From: Chara braunii
Lineage: Eukaryota; Streptophyta; Charophyceae; Charales; Characeae
Reading direction: 5' to 3'
Length of the DNA stretch: 33,438 nt
Assembly (NCBI GenBank): GCA_003427395.1
Contig: BFEA01000011.1
Location: 414,626 to 448,063, forward strand
Within the stretch, counting starts at the first letter, position 1. Each line of letters starts with the position of its first letter. A program made the translations under genes and the position numbers. The notes under the pieces were generated by a model. It saw only the letters and a list, made by a program, of their open reading frames with translations. It had not been told where the DNA came from and searched no databases. Positions 29,430 to 33,438 of this stretch are shown piece by piece.

Positions 29430-31638
29430 CTAATTCTCAGCCTCTCCATCATCAGAAGATTCAGAACCTCCGCCCTGTCCCTCCGCAGCCCCTTCCTCCC
29501 CACTCTCTTCCTCTTGTTCGCCCCCCTCGTCCTCATCATCAGAAGATTCAGAACCTCTGTCCTGTTACCCGTCATCACCATCATCATCACCATCACCATC
29601 ATCATCACCATCACGATCATCATCACCATCGGCACCATCATCACCGTCATCATCATCAGAGGATGACGACGATGAAGCCGAACACGGAGGGGTGTTGTCA
29701 TCGTCAATGACTTTCCCCTTCTTTTTCTTCGCTGCTGCTGCTTTTTTCTTTGCAGCAGAACTCTTTTTCTTTGCAGATGCGGACGCCTTCTTCGCAGCGT
29801 TCTCTGCTGCTTTTCTTTCTGCCTTCTCCTTGTTGCTCGGTCGTCCTCTCCCCCGTTTCGGAGCAGGCGCAATGTCTACCTCCGCGGTACGCTTCCCTCC
29901 ACCGTCCCCCTCGCCAGGACGTGCTCGCCGACGCTGCCTCCTGCTTCCACCTTCTTCCTTGCCATCCACCCATGCCCCCGTCTCCCTGGCCCGCAGCGCA
30001 CGGTCCCGCTCCAGTAGTGGACTTCCGGTGCTGGCCGCTCTTGGCCTGACAGCCTCCTCAAGAGACGTTCTCGGTGCCTCCCCGACATTGTGTTGAAGTG
30101 CCAATGGTGTGTGTAATTGTCGAGCTGCCTGATGCCGTCCTGCTGGTCCATGTAGTCGTCCATGTCGTCATTGTGCAGCCACCTCCGTGCCATCGGGACT
30201 TCGTCATCATCATCCTCCCCCGCTCCCCCCCCATCTCCTTCCTCCAAGTCACTCCCCCCATCCTTCGCACGCCTCTTGACACGCCGCACCCACTCATTGT
30301 AACACGCCTCCGCCTCGTGCTTCCTCTCCTCATCAGGCATGTCCTCCAACCAAGGGATGTGAACATCAACCTCGCCCTGACCGTGTTCTTGCCTCCACTG
30401 CAGCTGGAGGTTCCAGTTGTTATAAACCAACTTCGACAGGCGGGTTGGCAAAATCCGCGTCCTCCTCCCGAAAATGAGCTCATGTAAGCTCCAGTTGCGT
30501 TCGCATGCAGCAAATGAGCTTGCCTGGCCGAGCAGTCTGATGGCTTGAGGCTGCAAAAGGTACAGTCGCGACCCAAATGCATCCCACCACATCGCAGGCG
30601 TCTTTATCCTTGCCGTGCGCATCGATTCCTCTGACTGGAAAGACCCCTTGAAGGGCACCCACTCGTCCACCTGCCAGCTGATATCATCGAATTGCTCAGG
30701 CTTGCACCACGTGTACAACCAGATGTTGAATCCAGCCCGGATCTCGGTGTCCTTGAAGTAGCCGTAAGCTCTATACTCTGGGTCCAAGAAGGCAGCTGCA
30801 CAATGCAGCTCTGATGTCATGAATGCCCAGCGATCCATAAGGATCACCTCCACCTCCCCCTTCTCATGGCTGTTAGCACGTCCAATTTACAGATGGACTC
30901 CACAACGGTGTCCATCCGATGGTAGACCTTAGGTAGCGTTCCACCGGGACCATCTACGAGCCTCAGAAGCTCCACGATTGAATCTGTTGTCAGCAACGCC
31001 TTGTCGACATCATCCCAAAATGTACCGTCCAACACTGTTGCTGTCGCCTCCTCGAACTGCGTGGCAAGGTCGGGCCGCACAAAGCCGGACACCCACCCCT
31101 TATCGCCCACTGCCAGCTTGAGGGCATTGCTCGCATCCGACAACGACTTCAGCATGATGATGTTTGTGGCAAATCGAGTCACACCCGGCCTCTTGATCTG
31201 TGCACCGCCGGATTTGCTGAGGAATAAAGCCCGCACCTTGTCGTGGTTCATGATAAACTTCCCCAATTGATTCCCCCTCTTCACCGTCGTTCTGAACCAC
31301 TCTAATGACTTGTTCATGTCCTCCAAGGCAAGGTCGAGGGCATGTGCTATACAACCAACCCGGAAGATCCACGGATACTTTTGTTGCACCGTCTTCCCAG
31401 CCTTCACACAAACTCTGGTGTTGTCCATGACCACACCCACCACGCTCTTTGGCCCATTCTCCTCAATCGCCCCCTCGACTATATGGAAGTACGCCTGCGC
31501 ATCCTTGTCCTTCCCTTCGACACACAGCGATTTCCAGAACACTGTGCCTATGGGGGAGGACACCATAACGTTGATGTGTGGTCTTCCCCGCCGGTCAGAC
31601 CACCCATCAACTTGTATCATGCACCCCGTGCGTGCCAA
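29430..31638 (-). pseudogene. hAT-family transposase (DUF659 type) with AT-hook tail, 5'-truncated and frameshifted
   Basis: The piece 31638-30844 opens inside a DUF659 domain (QVDGWSDRRGRPH, SPIGTVFWKSL, VVGVVMDN, then GCIAHALDLALED with the Cys-His pair). The piece 30853-29876 continues with AAFLDPEYR and the C-terminal dimerisation block WWDAFGSRLYLLQPQAIRLL / SSFAACERNWS. The acidic catalytic positions expected in hAT transposases (Asp in VDGWSD, Asp in VVMDN, Glu in ACERNWS) are present. The frames change at a run of five G (30856-30860), probably a one-base deletion, and again between 30104 and 29876. The third frame carries an AT-hook (KRGRGRP), a Lys/Ala repeat and an Asp-rich stretch. 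An in-frame TAA at 29565 precedes a further acidic tail to the stop at 29430-29432. The N-terminus with its BED finger is missing; the sequence gives way to U6-derived repeats. Confidence 0.85.
29572..29660 (+). repeat. (CAT)n-type microsatellite encoding the Asp-rich tail
   Basis: Imperfect CATCAC/CATCATCAC repeats. On the minus strand they read as Asp/Gly codons of the transposase tail. Confidence 0.9.
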
Positions 31639-31711
31639 AGTTCGATAGATTGGATTGTTTTCGAAATTTCAATACCTAGGTGGGATAGTAGGAGGAGGAG
31701 GTGGACGGCAA

Positions 31712-31743
31712 GGTCGTGCTATAATCTTTTGTGTATCGATCCC
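31712..31743 (-). pseudogene. U6 snRNA-derived fragment, truncated minus copy
   Basis: On the minus strand this reads GGGATCGATACACAAAAGAT then TATAGCACGACC, the ACAGAGA-box region of U6 with several changes. It stops at GACC. It is preceded (minus strand) by ACGAAACGGAGGGG, the same flank that precedes the plus-strand copies. Confidence 0.7.
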
Positions 31744-31780
31744 AATCACCCCTCCGTTTCGTGAGCTTTTCTTTTTTTTC

Positions 31781-31852
31781 AACCTTTTCTCGATTTGTGC
31801 ATGTCATCCTTGCGCAGAGGTCGTGCTAATCTTCTCTGTGTCGTCCTCAATC
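31781..31852 (-). pseudogene. U6 snRNA-derived fragment, minus copy facing the array
   Basis: On the minus strand it runs from ATTGAGGACGACACAGAGAA through AGATTAGCACGACC, CTCTGCGCAAGGATGACA and TGCACAAATCGAGAAAAGG to an A-tract. It reaches slightly further 5' (ATTG) than the plus copies and sits head to head with the next copy, only about three bases away. Confidence 0.85.
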
Positions 31853-31855
31853 TTT

Positions 31856-31922
31856 GGGAACGATACAGAGAAGATTAGCACGACCTCTGTGCAAGGATGA
31901 TACGCACAAATCGAGAAAAGGT
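31856..31922 (+). pseudogene. U6 snRNA-derived repeat, unit A
   Basis: GGAACGATACAGAGAAGATT, then AGCACGACCTCTGTGCAAGG, then ATGATACGCACAAATCGAG and AAAAGG. It covers U6 from the segment before the ACAGAGA box, through the AGC triad and internal stem-loop region, to near the 3' end. The 5' stem-loop of U6 is absent. Confidence 0.9.
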
Positions 31923-32135
31923 ATAAAAAAAAAGAAAACTCGACAAATTCGACACCTGTGGGAGAAGAGGAGGAGGAGGAGGAGGAGGACGATGACGAGA
32001 ACGGAGGACGAGGAGGAGAGATGGAGGACGAGGAAGGGGAGGAGTAGGACGAGCGGGAGGAGAGGAGGAGGAGGAGGAGGAGGAGGAGGAGGAGGGGAGG
32101 AGGACGACCTGGAGGAGGAGACGAAACGGAGGGAT

Positions 32136-32202
32136 GGGAACGATACAGAGAAGATTAGCACGACCTCTACGCAAGGATGATACACACAAATCGAGAAAAG
32201 GT
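32136..32202 (+). pseudogene. U6 snRNA-derived repeat, unit B
   Basis: Same extent as unit A, with CTCTACGCAAGG and ATACACACAAATCG as its private differences. It is followed by a 14-base A-tract and the spacer CTCGACATATTCGACACCTG. Confidence 0.9.
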
Positions 32203-32434
32203 AAAAAAAAAAAAAAACTCGACATATTCGACACCTGTGGGAGAAGAGGAGGAGGAGGAGGAGGAGGAGGAGGACGACGACGACGAGAACAGAGGACGAG
32301 GAGGAGAGATGGAGGACGAGGAGGAGAGATGAAGGATGAGGAAGGGGAGGAGTAGGACGAGCGGGAGGAGAGGAGGAGGAGGAGGAGGAGGAGGGGAGGA
32401 GGACGACCTGGAGGAGGAGACGAAACGGAGGGAT

Positions 32435-32501
32435 GGGAACGATACAGAGAGGATTAGCACGACCTCTGCGCAAGGATGATATGCACAAATTGAGAAAAGG
32501 T
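32435..32501 (+). pseudogene. U6 snRNA-derived repeat, unit C
   Basis: Same extent, with CAGAGAGGATTAGC, ATATGCACAAATTG as private differences. The ACAGAGA hexanucleotide is kept. Confidence 0.9.
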
Positions 32502-32721
32502 CAAAAAAAAAAGAACTCGACATATTCAACACCTGTGGGAGAAGCGGAGGAGGAGGAGGAGGAGGAGGAGGAGGAGGACGACGACGAGAACGGAGGACGA
32601 GGAGGAGAGATGGAGGATGAGGAAGGGGAGGAGTAGGACAAGCGGGAGGAGAGGAGGAGGAGGAGGAGGAGGAGGAGGGGGGGAGGAGGACGACCTGGAG
32701 GAGGAGATGGAACGGAGGAAT

Positions 32722-32788
32722 GGGAACGATACAGAGAAGATTAGCACGACCTCTGCGCAAGGATGATACGCACAAATCGAGAGAAGGT
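32722..32788 (+). pseudogene. U6 snRNA-derived repeat, unit D
   Basis: The closest unit to canonical plant U6 as I remember it, with about six differences over 67 bases (for example AGCACGACCT for AGCATGGCCC, and ATGATACG for ATGACACG). All units share most of these changes, so the array grew from one already altered copy. Confidence 0.9.
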
Positions 32789-32960
32789 CAAAAAAAAAAG
32801 AACCTCGACAAATTCGACACCTGTGGGAGAAGAGGAGGAGGAGGAGGAGCAGGAGGAGGAGGAGGACGACGAGAACGGAGGACGAGGAGGAGAGATGGAG
32901 GACGAGGAAGGGGAGGAGTAGGAAGAGCGGGAGGAGAGGAGGAGGAGGAGGAGGAGGCAG

Positions 32961-33438
32961 AGAGGATGATGAAGGGGAGGTCGAGGCCGGTGATATTCAC
33001 CGAGCGATGGCGGCAGCTCCTCCCTCACACGGCAGCACGGCAGCACGGCAGCAGGTGGCGGCACTTGAGAACGGTGGCAGCTCCTCCTTGAAATGGCAAC
33101 GGCACTCCTCGCAGGAATGGTCGTGACCGACCACACACCTACCCAAGAGGCCCAGCCAACTCCACACAGAGTAGAAAGAACTGGAAACAGGTTTCAAAAA
33201 TTCGAAACCTGGCGGTCCGGCCTTGAGCGCGGTCCGAAAATTTTTTTTTGGCCTTCGTAACAATTTTGGCGGGGGGCCTCCGATGTGCCGTTTCGACCCC
33301 TGCCTTTTTTTTTTTTTCAGGAGGGGGGGGGGGAAGGGTCGGGCCGTTCCCCGCACACCTCGTACACCGCGCGGGAATGGTCAGGCCCGGGCGCCGGACG
33401 TCGGGAAACTCATGCACGATGTGCGCTTGCAAGTATGG
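32961..33438. other. Low-complexity sequence at the right edge
   Basis: Contains GGCAGCAC repeats (about 33020-33052), T and G homopolymers (33307-33332) and a short inverted repeat GGTTTC...GAAACC (33190-33209). No gene is supported. Confidence 0.4.

Larger units (their letters stand above)
31856..32960 (+). repeat. Tandem array of about 290-bp U6-purine units
   Basis: Four units start at 31856, 32136, 32435 and 32722 (spacings 280, 299 and 287). Each unit is a U6-derived segment, an A-tract, a constant block (CTCGACAWATTCGACACCTG TGGGAGAAG), a purine-only tract of GAG/GAC repeats, and the end block GACGACCTGGAGGAGGAGAC ... GGAGGGAT before the next U6 segment. Length differences come from GAG copy number. 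The last unit loses the end block and runs into unrelated sequence near 32960. No upstream sequence element or TATA typical of plant U6 genes precedes any copy. Confidence 0.85.

Noticed and set aside
29572-29660. CRISPR-like or other spaced repeat
   Set aside because: It is an imperfect trinucleotide microsatellite with no spacers. I saw no CRISPR array, rRNA or tRNA gene in the window.
31856-32788. Functional U6 snRNA genes
   Set aside because: Every copy lacks the 5' stem-loop, carries several changes in conserved positions and has no upstream polymerase III promoter elements. The terminator-side run is A, not T.
31847-33136. Long minus-strand frames (up to 213 residues) rich in Ser, Pro and Leu across the U6 array
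   Set aside because: They are translations of anti-U6 sequence (giving strings like RGRANLLCIV or IILAQRSC) and of the CTC/TCC repeat spacer, repeated once per unit. They are not protein genes.

Overview
The window looks like nuclear DNA of a plant-lineage organism, probably a streptophyte alga or early land plant. A large charophyte genome such as Chara is my best guess, but nothing in the sequence proves the species. The reasons are one clear plant-type five-finger CCCH zinc-finger gene, long gene-free stretches full of compound (GT/CA)n(GA)n microsatellites, and three different transposable elements in various stages of decay. The single N inside a microsatellite (8094) marks a draft assembly.

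Layout. (1) 1-5690, minus strand: a Penelope-like retroelement with permuted domain order. In transcript order it has a CCHC zinc-knuckle gag-like ORF, a GIY-YIG endonuclease, a CxC linker and a Penelope/telomerase-type reverse transcriptase. The 580-bp 3' end is repeated upstream (5109-5690) as a pseudo-LTR, and the truncated upstream copy ends exactly in an (AG)n tract. The gag stop is a UGA CUA in frame with the endonuclease, and each pseudo-LTR carries a hammerhead-ribozyme-like core. (2) 5760-9970: gene-poor DNA and microsatellites leading into (3) 10060-12126, plus strand: an uninterrupted 688-aa CCCH protein, the only apparently intact host gene. (4) 12127-19125: no recognisable gene; short tandem duplications, microsatellites and one clean hairpin. 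(5) 19126 to about 28360, minus strand: a decayed Ty3/gypsy LTR retrotransposon with two diverged LTRs, a primer-binding site, gag, protease, RT, RNase H and integrase remnants. An unrelated insertion of about 680 bp splits RNase H. (6) 29430-31638, minus strand: a hAT-family transposase pseudogene (DUF659 plus dimerisation region) with an unusual AT-hook, Lys/Ala-rich and acidic tail. Its 5' end is missing and is replaced by (7) 31712-32960: an array of about 290-bp units, each carrying the 3' two-thirds of a U6 snRNA, an A-tract and a purine-only spacer. Two U6 copies lie in inverted orientation at the left edge, so two copies meet head to head. (8) 32960-33438: low-complexity sequence with no gene.

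The genes do not form a pathway. One host RNA-binding/regulatory gene sits among mobile elements. The two signals I rate highest are the U6-derived satellite and the Penelope-like element, for its gag ORF, UGA CUA junction and hammerhead-like core. Family assignments come from motif reading only; no database search was possible.
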